From Hygrophila difformis (Eukaryota > Streptophyta > Magnoliopsida > Lamiales > Acanthaceae), in contig JAOANR010000014.1 of assembly GCA_030278955.1 (NCBI GenBank), positions 23,252,068 through 23,316,067 on the forward strand: DNA of 64,000 nt, given 5' to 3'. Position 1 is the first letter of the stretch; each line of letters opens with the position of its first letter. Below are positions 47,031-57,787 of this stretch, piece by piece. The position numbers and the translations under genes were made by a program. A model generated the notes under the pieces. The model saw only the letters and a list, made by a program, of their open reading frames with translations. It did no database searches and was not told where the DNA came from.

Positions 47031-48371
47031 TTAATCATCTGAGTTACTATATTGTTCCCATATATGCTCAATCAAAGCATCACGTAGTTCGTAATGTGCA
47101 TCCCTGCTTCTGATTCGAGTGTATCGCTCGAGAAATTGATGATATTCATCTTGATTTGTTGCCCTTTCAACGGATGGGAGCGGTGCCTCTTGATACTCTC
47201 TTATTGGCGCGCTAATATCACGTTCTTCTTCTATTATCATATTATGCATGATAATGCACGCAGACATTATATCATGCAAAATATTTTTATGCCAATAACG
47301 ACTTGGTCCTTTCACGATCGCCCAGCGTGATTGTAGAACTCCAAATGCGCGCTCTACATCTTTCCTGCAAGATTCTTGCCTTTGTGCAAATAATTTTTTT
47401 TTCGGGCCACGCGGGTTACTAATAGTTTGTACAAGAGTGGCCCATTTAGGATAAATACCATCGGCTAAATAATAACCCATTTCATATTGTTTTCCTTGAA
47501 TGTTATACCGTGCGGGAGGTGCAACACCCGAAGTAAGATCTCTAAACAATGTCGATGAGTTTAAAACATTAATATCGTTATTAGTTCCCGGCATACCAAA
47601 ATACGCATGCCAAATCCAAAGGTCATAATCCGCCACAGCTTCAAGAATTATAGATGGTTTTCCACTGCGCCCTGCATATTGCCCTGCCCAAGCAGTTGGA
47701 CAATTTTTCCACTCCCAATGCATACAATCCAAACTACCCAACATACCAGGAAAACCACGGCTTTCACCAATATGAAGCAATCGTTCAATATCAGCTTCAT
47801 TGGGGGCTCTGAGATAGCGTTCTGAAAATATCTCTACAACTGCACGACAAAATCTTTTAACACATTCAATAGTTGTTGATTCACATATCTTTATGTATTC
47901 GTCAGTGGAATCCGCTGGTGCACCATATGCTAGCACCCGGAAAACTGCAGTTGCTTTTTGATAGGTAGACAAGCCAAGCCTCCCAAGACCATCCCGTCTT
48001 TGTGTAAAATATATATCATGATCTTTCACTGCATCAACAATTCTAAAAAACAAACTTCGAGATAATCGAAATCTTCGTCGAAATGTTTGTTCATCATACA
48101 GTGGATTAGTTGAAAAATAATCATTAAATAATCTCAAATCTGCTTCCTCACGATTACGATTAACAACTACATGACCTGGAACAGAGCCACCGTGAATTGG
48201 TTGAGGTATGTCGAAGCAACGCCGGAAAAGATTATTTCTTTGAATTGATGATTCCATTATTGCTTCATCTGCATCAATCGAATTCATAAATGGGAACTGC
48301 TGCTCTTCACCTTCATCAGATGAAGAAGATGAACTCTGAAATGAAACACCACCAACACTAAAGAAATTCAT
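47031..48371 (-). CDS. Harbinger transposase (DDE_Tnp_4 / HARBI1-like)
   Basis: 446 residues from ATG, full length for the family. The N-terminus is Ser/acid-rich. A helix-turn-helix-type segment lies near 85-150 (FRRRFRLSRSLFFRIVDAV, LSTYQKATAVFRVLAYG). The catalytic core has D in GSLDCMHWEW (~215), D in GTNNDINVL (~265) and E in DVERAFGVLQSRW (~339). The HNMIIEEE motif follows. It cuts and joins transposon ends in the nucleus, in family members together with the ORF1 protein. No stop or frameshift is visible and all three acidic residues are present. It is divergent from the plus-strand gene at 49486, with about 1.1 kb between them. Confidence 0.95.
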   Translation of the reverse strand: MNFFSVGGVSFQSSSSSSDEGEEQQFPFMNSIDADEAIMESSIQRNNLFRRCFDIPQPIHGGSVPGHVVVNRNREEADLRLFNDYFSTNPLYDEQTFRRRFRLSRSLFFRIVDAVKDHDIYFTQRRDGLGRLGLSTYQKATAVFRVLAYGAPADSTDEYIKICESTTIECVKRFCRAVVEIFSERYLRAPNEADIERLLHIGESRGFPGMLGSLDCMHWEWKNCPTAWAGQYAGRSGKPSIILEAVADYDLWIWHAYFGMPGTNNDINVLNSSTLFRDLTSGVAPPARYNIQGKQYEMGYYLADGIYPKWATLVQTISNPRGPKKKLFAQRQESCRKDVERAFGVLQSRWAIVKGPSRYWHKNILHDIMSACIIMHNMIIEEERDISAPIREYQEAPLPSVERATNQDEYHQFLERYTRIRSRDAHYELRDALIEHIWEQYSNSDD

Positions 48372-48479
48372 ATTGGAATATAAGTGATTAACAGAAAGTT
48401 TAGGATGATTTTTCGTGTAAACCCCATATCAATTTATAGAATATATGAAGAAGAAGATATGGATAACGCATATCTCATC

Positions 48480-49375
48480 CTATGGTTGTGTGAATGATGA
48501 AATCTAAATGGATGGCTTGGATTGGCCAATGATCCATTACTTGGATGGCATATCTCATCCAATGGTTATGAAGAAAGACATCTAAATGGATGGCTTGGAT
48601 TGGTCACGGGATCAAATCCCTTACTTGGTTTGTGTGCAATCCTAGTCGGACTTGGGTTTTTGTGCATTATGGAGTTGGAATAAAGACACAAGTAATCAAG
48701 TCATTGTCCACTTTATTGGATAAAGAATCGTTCATCCAATGGTTGTGAAGAAAGAAATCTAAATGGATGGCTTGGATTGGTCAAGTTATCAAATCTATGA
48801 TAGGGTTTGTGTACAACCCTATCCGGACTTGGGTTTTTGTGCATTATGGAGTTGGAATAAAGACACAAGTAATCAATTCATTGTCCACTTTCTTGGATAA
48901 AGAATCGTTCATCCAATGGTTGTGAAGAAAGAAATCTAAATGGATGGCTTGGATTGGTCAAGTTATCAAATCTATGATAGGGTTTGTGTGCAACCCTATC
49001 CGGACTTGGGTTTTTGTGCATTATGGAGTTGGAATAAAGACACAAGTAATCAATTCATTGTCCACTTTCTTGGATAAAGAATCGTTCATCCAATGGTTGT
49101 GAAGAAAGAAATCTAAATGGATGGCTTGGATTGGTCAAGTTATCAAATCTATGATAGGGTTTGTGTGCAACCCTATCCGGACTTGGGTTTTTGTGCATTA
49201 TGGAGTTGGAATAAAGACACAAGTAATCAATTCATTGTCCACTTTCTTGGATAAAGAATCGTTCATCCAATGGTTGTGAAGAAAGAAATCTAAATGGATG
49301 GCTTGGATTGGTCAAGTTATCAAATCTATGATAGGGTTTGTGTGCAACCCTATCCGGACTTGGGTTTTGTGCATC
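48480..49375. repeat. 177-bp tandem repeat between the transposon genes
   Basis: The landmark TAAAGAATCG occurs at 48721, 48898, 49075 and 49252, an exact 177-bp spacing. The copies are nearly identical from about 48720 to 49370, and one or two degraded copies precede them. The array fills the shared upstream region of both genes and overlaps where their promoters should be. Confidence 0.95.
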
Positions 49376-49485
49376 ATTCACTTGTCTATAAATTATGTAA
49401 CCAAATGTTCCCAAATCACACTTCAAACTCTTTCTATTTTATATTTACTTGCCTATCATCTTTCACTTTGTTTAATTTTTAAATC

Positions 49486-50559
49486 ATGTCTAAAAGAGCA
49501 ATTGCATATACCGATGAAGAAGATAAGTTACTATGCAATATCTATTCCGATTTCACTCAAGATTCGATTACAGGCAGAGGCCAGTCCAAGGAAGCCTTTT
49601 GGAATCGAATTGTTGAGGCATTCAATGAGCAACGTAAGAAGGATGTAGCACCGGAGGTTCCCCACTATCGTACTTTAAAATCATTGGAGGGTCGATTTTC
49701 GTTGATCCAAACGCAGTGTAAGTTATTTCTGAGTTGTATTAAAAATGCTGAAGACCTGAAAGTGAGTGGAACATCAGAAATTGATACTGTAAGTATTACA
49801 TATTTATGTGTTCTTTATATATGCTTTTCATGTGCACAAATATATTTAATTCTTAATTATTATGTGCAGTTAGCGATGGCTAGAGACATGTTCAAAAGGA
49901 ATCCAGCAGGGTCAAAAAAAGGATTTCATTTCGATCATGTTTTTGAGATAATGAGGAATTTAGAAAAGTTTAAAGATCATAATGAACTAAGGAATCCACA
50001 TAAAATTGCTCGAAAAAATTTCTCTACCCATGTGTCATCATCATCGGAAAATGCTACATCCGACTCTCCTAGAATTTCATCATTTAATATTAACTTATCT
50101 GATGATAATGTTGATGTAACATCATTTCCTTTAGCTACGGAAACTGATGGATCTTCTCATGAACGACCAATGGGGGTGAAAAAAGCAAAGGCCAAAAGAA
50201 AAAATGATGATGCATATGGTGCTGAGTTTGCCAAGTTGGATGAACACAATGCAACAATTCAAGCAATGATGAAGGATAATGCTGTTGAAAGAGAGAAGTA
50301 CTTTGCGCTTGAACAGAAAAAATTGGCAATCCAACAAGAAAAAATGGCATTGCATCAAGCTAAAAGAGAAGATAAAATAATGTCGGTAGACTTGAGTGCC
50401 ATCACAGATCCTACTACATATGCTTATTATAAACAGGAGAAGGAAAAAATCATGCGCAACCGAATGGGAAATCCACCGGAAGATTCTTCGTCGGGACTTT
50501 TTAGTCAATTTTTCAGCAATTTCGGTGGGGGTGATGGAACCAATTTGGGTGATTATTGA
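49486..50559 (+). CDS. Harbinger ORF1: Myb/SANT-like DNA-binding protein, two exons
   Basis: Predicted join is 49486-49788 plus 49870-50559 (330 residues). The N-terminal half is a SANT/trihelix-type domain (YTDEEDKLLCNIY, FWNRIVEAFN, RTLKSLEGRFSLIQ). The C-terminal half is Lys/Glu-rich helical and resembles the NAM-associated domain (RPMGVKKAKAKRK, then FALEQKKLAIQQEKMALHQAK). In Pong-like elements this protein works with the transposase on transposon ends. The 81-bp intron (GTAAGT...TGTGCAG) has no stop and a length divisible by three, so the frame is open even if it is retained. Retention would insert 27 mostly hydrophobic residues. The gene looks intact. Confidence 0.88.
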   Translation: MSKRAIAYTDEEDKLLCNIYSDFTQDSITGRGQSKEAFWNRIVEAFNEQRKKDVAPEVPHYRTLKSLEGRFSLIQTQCKLFLSCIKNAEDLKVSGTSEIDTVSITYLCVLYICFSCAQIYLILNYYVQLAMARDMFKRNPAGSKKGFHFDHVFEIMRNLEKFKDHNELRNPHKIARKNFSTHVSSSSENATSDSPRISSFNINLSDDNVDVTSFPLATETDGSSHERPMGVKKAKAKRKNDDAYGAEFAKLDEHNATIQAMMKDNAVEREKYFALEQKKLAIQQEKMALHQAKREDKIMSVDLSAITDPTTYAYYKQEKEKIMRNRMGNPPEDSSSGLFSQFFSNFGGGDGTNLGDY

Positions 50560-50929
50560 GTGAAGAATTTTATGTTGTACTATGCGTGTTTAAGTTTATG
50601 TTGTACTAGGTGTTGAAGTTTATGTTGTATTTGGTATTTAATTTTATGTTGGGTTTGCATTTTATGTAATTCTCAAGTTTTTATTATTATTTAATGAGTG
50701 TTTAATATTTAAATTAAGTGATTCAACAATATTTATGCACAAAATATATTTAAATTATAAAAATAAAATACAAATAAAATAAAAGAATTAAAATATAAAT
50801 TTTAAAAATAAAAAATAAACTTCAATAATTTCATTTTAACCCTTTGGGGGTCAAAACACAATTTCACAAACTTATAAAACCTATTTAAAAAAAAAAAAAA
50901 AAAAAAAAATAACACCCAGCGGGTGTGAA

Positions 50930-51062
50930 CAGTGTTCCGCCCAAAGGGGCGGAACACTGTAGATCCCTCCCTCTTGAGAGGGAGGGACCTCCATTTTTGC
51001 AGGGTGGGTTGGAGAACCCACCCTGCCTCCCACCCTGCATTTTTGCCAAAATGCAGGGTGGG
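50930..51062. repeat. Cluster of four perfect hairpins near the right transposon end
   Basis: The arms are 50930-50942/50947-50959 (13 bp), 50964-50974/50977-50987 (11 bp), 50999-51010/51015-51026 (12 bp) and 51029-51043/51048-51062 (15 bp). Loops are 2-4 nt. The last includes the terminal repeat sequence. A smaller ACACCC/GGGTGT hairpin lies just upstream. Confidence 0.9.
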
Positions 51063-51077
51063 TTGGAGATGATCTAA

Positions 51078-51999
51078 GACCCTACTACGGATCTTAATAC
51101 CCTTTGTGCCTCAGTATATAATTTATCCTACTCAGACTGTCAACCAAATAACTAAAATTTTTTAACGATTCAATTGCTAAAAGACGCTACAAATAATGAA
51201 CAGAAGATACCCGATTGTTTATACCAAATGATGCTAGAATCAAATGGCTAGGTTCACAGTATTAAGAATTGAAAGACATTAATCAGACACATCAATCAGC
51301 ATCCAACCTTTATGTGATTCTCTGTGTGACTGTGTTCATCATCCAAGAAAGTGGATTTGCATAAAAAAAAAAAAAAGTCTAACATTATTAGCATTTTTGT
51401 TTATCATCCAAGAATGAAGAAATGAGTTGGGCATTCAGGACAGTACCTCTTTCTAGGGCGAAATGAACCTTAAAACGGTAATGCGTTTTGCATAAATTGA
51501 TTGCAATATGCCAATATTGTGAGATGTCTGATGCAGCACAGCCAATATACATTACAACTAATCTAAAAAACTATAACACTACGATGCACCAAATGCCAGC
51601 CACGAACATCAAAGCTCCCAACAAATGACATGAACAAAACCATCAATGTTCTTCCTATCACACGCAAAAACACCAAGCACTAAAGCATGTTTTCTTTTTT
51701 GTTTTTTCAGTTTAAGGACTGCCTCGCTTCGAGAAATCTATTGCCTTGAATATCAGAACAATAATAATAATAATTTTTTAAAAAAAAAAAATTAATAAGA
51801 AACCAGGAACCCAAATCCATTTCCGCTTTTGCGCGACAGATACCAGATTTCCCAGCTTTCACCGCCCACTCCACTTATCCTAAGCCCTGAAATCCAAAAA
51901 GGAGGGGTGATCTTCAGTCAGAAAAACTTCCAATTCGCAATAAAATGAACCACTAATTATGAAATTTTCACAAATTGAAACCAAAAAGGAGTAAGAAAA
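51078..51999. other. Intergenic spacer between Harbinger element and U6
   Basis: AT-rich with several A-runs. No gene or repeat family recognised. The 3' flank of U6 lies at its right end. Confidence 0.6.
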
Positions 52000-52049
52000 A
52001 AAATTTGGACCATTTCTCGATTTATGCGTGTCATCCTTGCGCAGGGGCC

Positions 52050-52081
<32 letters not shown>

Positions 52082-52101
52082 TCGGATGTCCCCGAAGGGA
52101 C
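52000..52101 (-). ncRNA. U6: U6 spliceosomal small nuclear RNA
   Basis: Read on the minus strand it starts GTCCCTTCGGGGACATCCGA at 52101. It contains the invariant ACGATACAGAGAAGATTAGC (with the ACAGAGA box) and CATGGCCCCTGCGCAAGGAT, and ends CCAAATTT followed by a T-run terminator. Length (about 102 nt) and sequence match plant U6 as known. It acts in the spliceosome, pairing with the 5' splice site and U2. The promoter elements upstream are properly placed, so this looks like a functional locus rather than a retro-copy. Confidence 0.97.
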
Positions 52102-52123
52102 GACCTGTCATACCACGCCTGCA

Positions 52124-52131
52124 TTTATAAA
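52124..52131 (-). promoter_or_regulatory. U6 TATA box
   Basis: TTTATAAA, 23-30 bp upstream of the U6 start on the minus strand, the usual place for plant snRNA genes. Confidence 0.85.
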
Positions 52132-52155
52132 CTGGAACGAAAATCTCGATGATTG

Positions 52156-52166
52156 CAATGTGGGAG
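52156..52166 (-). promoter_or_regulatory. U6 upstream sequence element (USE)
   Basis: Minus strand CTCCCACATTG, close to the plant consensus RTCCCACATCG. The gap to the TATA box is 24 bp, the spacing associated with Pol III rather than Pol II snRNA genes in plants. Confidence 0.85.
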
Positions 52167-52203
52167 AGAAGCAGCATTGCAAATATTGGGCCGGGGCTGT
52201 TCT

Positions 52204-52350
52204 AAAATTGTATTTGAAATTGGGCCTAATATATGGGCTTGGCTGTTATAAAATTGTATTTGAAATTGGGCCTAATATATGGGCTTGGCTGTTATAAAAT
52301 TGTATTTGAAATTGGGCCTAATATATGGGCTTGGCTGTTATAAAATTGTA
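52204..52350. repeat. 46-bp tandem repeat upstream of U6
   Basis: The landmark AAAATTG recurs at 52204, 52250, 52296 and 52342, exactly 46 bp apart. The three full copies are nearly identical. It lies about 40 bp beyond the USE, just outside the core promoter. Confidence 0.95.
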
Positions 52351-53570
52351 GTATTCAATTCATCATTTGAATAGAAGGGCTCAATAATTTAGTCTGCAGT
52401 TTCAATGTGAAAAACGTAACTATTGTCAAGTGTGTTGTACAACTCGCAAACTTAACAATTGTGGATGATTAATCTGCTTTAAAACGGTAGTTAAAAAATT
52501 GTTGTTTTGCTAAAATCACCCTTTAAACGCAGATAAATATATTTTCTATATTCTCACATAAATTATATATTTTCAACACTCTCATACAAGGTTGTTAATA
52601 TCGGGATCGTAGGATCGAATCGGAAATATAAGATCTTATGAAATTGCAATAATGGATAAACTCAATTATGCACACTAACAAGTAAATGCATTTTTCGTGT
52701 GTTTATGAATCTTGCAAGATAATTAATACTACAATACAGTACCAGAACATCACAAACATAAAATATTTCAACATACATACATATTTATTTTTTTCACACA
52801 TCATACATAAGGAGTATAACTTCTTAAGTTTAAAATTAAAGAGAAAAGTTACTTACTTTCATCACAAATCATAAAATTCTACAAAAATTTTATGGGTTTA
52901 AGAGGGTATGATCGTAAGATCGTAGAAGCGTTTAAGGGAGACCATAAGATTGTGGCATTCTACAATCATGATCGGAATCTTATTTAGATCTTACTAATTT
53001 TAAGATCCTACAAGGATCGGGATCGCTTTAGAGAGGTGTGATCGTAAAATCGTAAAATTCTAAGATCATGATCAGGATCTTAACAACTATACTCTCATAT
53101 GATCCGTGCATCACAAATTAAATATTTTACAACACATTCATTATTTAAACAAATAATCACTAAATGATTGTATGCACATGGAGTCACATGGCCAACCGTT
53201 TCCTATCCCGCACATATGGTGTCCGTTCATTGGGTTTATCTGATCTAGAGCCTCCATCGATCCTTCAATCTACATATTTCACAACATCGGTCAAGAAAAA
53301 AAACTTCTAATATGTAGTTTATTCAGAAATTATTTTATGTTTTTCAAATTCAATTGAGTTTGAAATCCTGTTATTTTTTTTCCTTTTTTTTTTAAAAAAA
53401 ATAATTGGGATAAAAATTTTCACTATTCTTTATCTAATTTTTATTGAACAACATTAGGAAGGATACGAAAATTCAAATTCAAATCATCTTCCGAAATCCC
53501 TTCAATTCCGAGTTTTCGACAGACCTGACGATGACTTATTTTAGAATAAGATTAAAATTTTCTAAATTAA
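52351..53570. other. AT-rich intergenic spacer
   Basis: Around 52585-53090, GGATCGTAGGATCG / GATCGTAAGATCGT-like words recur imperfectly. No gene recognised. Confidence 0.5.
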
Positions 53571-54107
53571 GCAGGGCTCGATGGGAGAGGCTTCCGTAGG
53601 GATGGATTAAAGCTGATTGCGATGGGAGAATTAGTCGTGGCATTGGCCTGGGCGCCTGGCCTGAGGGACTCTAATGGAGATTGGCTTGGTGGTTGCCGGT
53701 CCAGAAGGGACCACTTCGGCATTGCCCAAATAGAAGCTTGGGGCATCCTTCTTACTCTCCAATACGCCTGGTCCTTGGCCATCACTGAACTAATTGTCGA
53801 ATCGGACTGCAAGGATATTGTGGATCTCATCAATGATGCTTCTGACCCAGTTGGTTCTGCCCACAGTTGGATTACTCACATTTGCAACATGAAGTTATTG
53901 AGTTGGAAGCTCCGGCTTTCCTTAGTTCCGAGGGAATGCAACACGGCTACGAGCCATTTCCTTAGAGGCCATTCCTTCCAATCAAGTACCCAACATTTTG
54001 TTAGACCCCCGGAATTCATGTTAGATATACATAATTCGGACCGTATTGGCTTGTACCACATGAAGCAATTTTTGCAATAAAAATCGACATCGGCCCTCCT
54101 TCGAAAA
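53571..54107 (+). mobile_element. LINE RNase H tail fragment
   Basis: The frame 53622-54080 encodes an RNase H-like (RVT_3) domain: LRDSNGDWLGG, IEAWGILLTLQYAWSLAI, LIVESDCKDIVDLIN, VPRECNTATSHFL. It ends at TAA near a short A-rich stretch (CGAAAAAAATAAA). It is severely 5'-truncated, only the last part of an L1-type ORF2. Confidence 0.75.
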
Positions 54108-54977
54108 AAATAAATTTCGAAATTAAATATTTTCCCCCCATGAAAGTTGTTAACCATGCTTATAATTTATCCAATAATATAGTTTTGGGAATATATAATA
54201 TTTTAACTGAACAGCTTATACAAGCTAGGAAATGGATTGTGGGAGTACATGCTACACAAATTATAAAAAGACAAAGTGAATGATAGAAAGTCGGGTGGAA
54301 AATCGAACTCTCAACCTCCCAACTTAAAGGTTGAAGTTAGCGGGCTTGACCGTTTGACATATAATTTGTTCAATTATTATAATGATGATGATTTTGATAA
54401 TTTTTTAATGTTTGCTACATTTAGTTTTTGGGTACTGTCCACACACTACTTTAACTTAAAGTTTTATCATTGTTATACAAGTTACTTCCTCCATTTTTTT
54501 ATATTTGCTACGGACCCACAGTGCACTTAGTATAATGCATATTTTAAACTATTAATAACTCAAGTTGGGTTCAAGTAAAAAATTTAAAAGTTGGATATTT
54601 TAAAACTATTCGACAAGAGGAATCTAAAAAGATCTCACTTAACTATATTTTAACTTGTAAAACTATGATAAAACTTTAAGTGAAAAGGTATGTGTGAATA
54701 GTAGACAAAGCTCCAATGGAGCAAATAAAATAAAACAGAAGAAGTAAAATATAATCAAGTGATGTTTTATTATATTTATTTTATAAGTTTTAAATATCAA
54801 ACTTTGAGAATTTTATTTTTATCGAAATTAAATTGTTAATGATTTAAAATATGCAATTAAAAAAACAGATGAAGTATATCATAATTATAATGATATTAGT
54901 ATTAGCATTTATCTTATTATTATTATTATTATTATTATTAATTAATTAGTTAATAAAAGTATTATCATTGTTATTAA
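54108..54977. other. AT-rich spacer with a short dispersed repeat and (TTA)n
   Basis: 54200-54365 is related to two copies at 60735-61067. A (TTA)n microsatellite spans 54914-54940. No gene recognised. Confidence 0.6.
54200..54365. repeat. Short dispersed repeat, copy 1 of 3
   Basis: Shares CACAAATTA.AAAA, an AATCGAACTCTCAACCT-like core and an inverted GGTTG/CAACC pair with 60735-60880 and 60915-61067. It could be a SINE or a MITE; ends are not clear. Confidence 0.55.
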
Positions 54978-57787
54978 TTATGTGAATGTCGGTTGATTAC
55001 CATCCCACCCATTATCCATCCCCTCTACCCAACTTGTAATTTGCTTGCAGATAGCCCGATAAATTGGAGAGACTCCAGGCCGTTGGATGAACTGACCATC
55101 CCTACAATTGTATTTGTGACGCAGCAGATGACACGCGGGTTTGGGAGCTGCCTGTAGACAATCAACAACTAATTTTCCCAACATTGCTATATTCATATCT
55201 CGACATTTTCGAATACCAATGCCTCCCAATTTCCTTGGCAATGCAGTTTTCTCCCAAGCTACTAAATTAATCCCATGACCAGTACAGTCCTTCCAAATGA
55301 AATCCCGAACACTTCGGTCGATCTTAGCACAGGTGGACGCCGGCAACCAAGTCGTTTGCATGATATAAGTTGGAATAGATGAGAGGACTGCCCGTGCCAG
55401 TGTGATTCTCCCTGCTTTGTTGAGAAGCCCACGCTTCCAAGATCCAAGCCTAACATTAATATTATCCGTCAAGAACTCCAATTGATTACTGCTCATACTT
55501 CCATGAAATAATGGAAAACCCAGATATTTCCCCAAGTCGTCACAAAAATTGATACTAAGGATTGCAGCCACAGCTTGTTTGGTAGAAGTTGGAACCACCG
55601 CCGAAGCATAGGCTCTCGATTTACAATTGTTCATGCTGAGTCCCGCATGGCGTGCAAATGCAGAGAGGACCTCGTCCATACACCGAGCGCTATCCAATGA
55701 TGCTTGAGAGAATAAGAGAAGGTCATCTGCAAACATCAAATGAGAGAGAGGGGATGTATGGCGACCCAATGTAATAGGCAGCCATGATCCATTCTCAACC
55801 TGAGCAAGAATGGCTCTCGATAGCTTTTCCATAACAATCAAGAACAGATACGGGGAGAGAGGATCTCCTTGCCGAACACCTTTGGCGGAAGAGAAAGGTG
55901 GTAGCGAAACCCCATTCCACAGTAGCGAGAAGGTTGGAGATCGAACACAAAACATCACAATACGAATAAGCGAGGCGGGAAGGGCCATGTCGACTAAGCA
56001 GCCTTCCAAGAATTCCCAATCCACGTTATCATAAGCCTTCTCTAGATCCACTTTCAATAAAAAATCACATGATCTCCGATTCTTATTCTTAAAGGCGGTG
56101 ATCACCTCCTGGAGGATAATCGCATTCCCAAAAGTACCACTCCCAGGGAGGAAAGCCGATTGGTATGGCCCAATGTGTGATTGAAGAAATGGCCTCAACC
56201 GATTAACTAGTACCTTAGTTAATATCTTGTAGGCGACATTACATAGGCTGATCGGCCTATAATGCCTAATCTCCCGAGGGATCTCCATTTTAGGAATGAA
56301 ACACAAAAAAGTAGAAGCCAGGCTAGTATCAAAGCTGCCTTCAGTCACAGCTCGTCGAACAAACCTCCATACCTCATCACCAATCGAGTCCCAATAGGTT
56401 TTAAAAAACATTGCAGGAAATCCATCCGGCCCGGGCGCTGAGAGCCCTTTCATTCCTTTAACAACCACTGAAACCTCCTCCAACGTGACCTCGGCCGACA
56501 AGCAACCCCCATTGCTCAAAGCAGGCAAGGCTGGAAGTGGACTATAGGCCGCACGTTCAGGTCGCGACTGACCAAGGAGCCACTTGAAGTGATTAACTGC
56601 GTGCGAGCGCATCCTGTCCTCGTCTGTCACCCAATGGCCATCTATCTCAAGCCCCCTGATTCGGCTTCTCTGACGTCAAATTAATGTTTGAGAGTGGAAA
56701 TATCGGGTGTTCCTATCTCCATGGTCTACCCATTTATCTCGAGATTTCTGGAACCATAGCACCTCCTCTTGCTTAAGAAGTTCCTCAAGATCTTGCATTA
56801 GCTTCTGCTCCAAGCGCATCAAGCAAGCCGAGTCCACCCGAAGTTGACAACGTCGAATACCATCCAACCGCTTCAACAATCGGCGTTTCCGTTTGTATAT
56901 ATTACCAAATGAGTATTCATTAAAGTGCAGGGAGGATACACGGACCTGATTCAGAAGTTGCTGGATGGAATTACCACCATCATACCATGCCGCTTCACTA
57001 CATGTCTATAATGCGCATGTGACGCCCACATATATTCCCAGCGAAAGGGTCGAGAACCTTTGACCACCAAAGTTTGGCAGCACCGAATAAGCAGTGCATT
57101 GTGGTCAGAAGCTCGACGTGTCAACACTTCAGCAAAGCCATGAGGAAAGAATGAAACCCAATCTACATTAGCTACGGCACGGTCCAGTCGCTTTCGAGCT
57201 AGAGGCCCACCCATGGTATTTCGTTGCCAATTAAATTGGTCACCGATTGTGTAAATAGAGCAAAGCCCACAAGCAGTGAGCATGTCGCGAAATATTTCAC
57301 ACTGTCTGGGGTTCTCTTTCATTCCCCCTGCCTCCGATAAGTAGGCAATATTATTCCAGTCTCCCACAGAAAGCCAAGGTCCTTGGATCATCCGACTGAC
57401 CGAGCGCATATGTTCCCAGTCGAGCAGGCGTCCCCGTGCACATGGATCAGCATAAATACAAGAGAGGTACCAAGAGTCCGCTCCATATGAAACCAAAAAT
57501 ATCGCCAACCTAGGCTTAGTATCCACCACCAGGAAGGAATAAGAAGAGCCAATACGATAAAGTATCCACATACCTTCCGCACAGCCAACACATTCCTCAA
57601 TATGGAGAACATCATAATTGAGCCGGTAAAGGAAATTAAGTCTGTCGAAAGCACCCCTCGGCTCCATCAGGATGAGTACCGAAGGCTTATGCAGTCGAAT
57701 ATAATCCGCAACATGACGTTGGGTGCTCGTATGCATGGCGCCGCGGATATTCCATGCAAGCACCTTAAAATCCTTGAACGCAATCAT
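54978..57787 (-). pseudogene. LINE ORF2: endonuclease and reverse transcriptase
   Basis: The endonuclease (57787-56951) has LAWNIRGA, ILMEPRG, GDWNN, DRAVANVDW and SDHNALL. A linker (56879-56676, VLWFQKSRDKWVDHGDRNTRYFH) is in another frame, so there is a frameshift between them. The RT (56630-54978) has GPDGFPAMFF, YRPISLCNVAYK, LKVDLEKAYDNVDW, GVRQGDPLSPYLF and the catalytic FADD. A stop separates linker and RT. The protein nicks target DNA and copies the LINE RNA in place. It ends at GWDGNQPTFT without the C-terminal zinc finger. Confidence 0.88.

Larger units (their letters stand above)
46616..51074. mobile_element. Complete PIF/Harbinger (Pong-like) DNA transposon
   Basis: Terminal inverted repeats are GGCCATCTCCAACC at the left and GATCATCTCCAACC read inward from the right. 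It is flanked by TAA on both sides (46613-46615, 51075-51077), the 3-bp target duplication typical of Harbinger. It carries two divergent genes, a DDE transposase (minus) and a Myb/SANT-like protein (plus), both open. A 177-bp tandem repeat lies between them and a hairpin cluster lies inside the right end. It is possibly autonomous. Confidence 0.93.

Noticed and set aside
48720..49370. CRISPR-like array
   Set aside because: The repeats are long, directly adjacent and without spacers, in a plant transposon.
54300..54362. tRNA-like gene in the short repeat
   Set aside because: It has a GAATCGAAC-like stretch but no complete cloverleaf with proper acceptor and anticodon arms.
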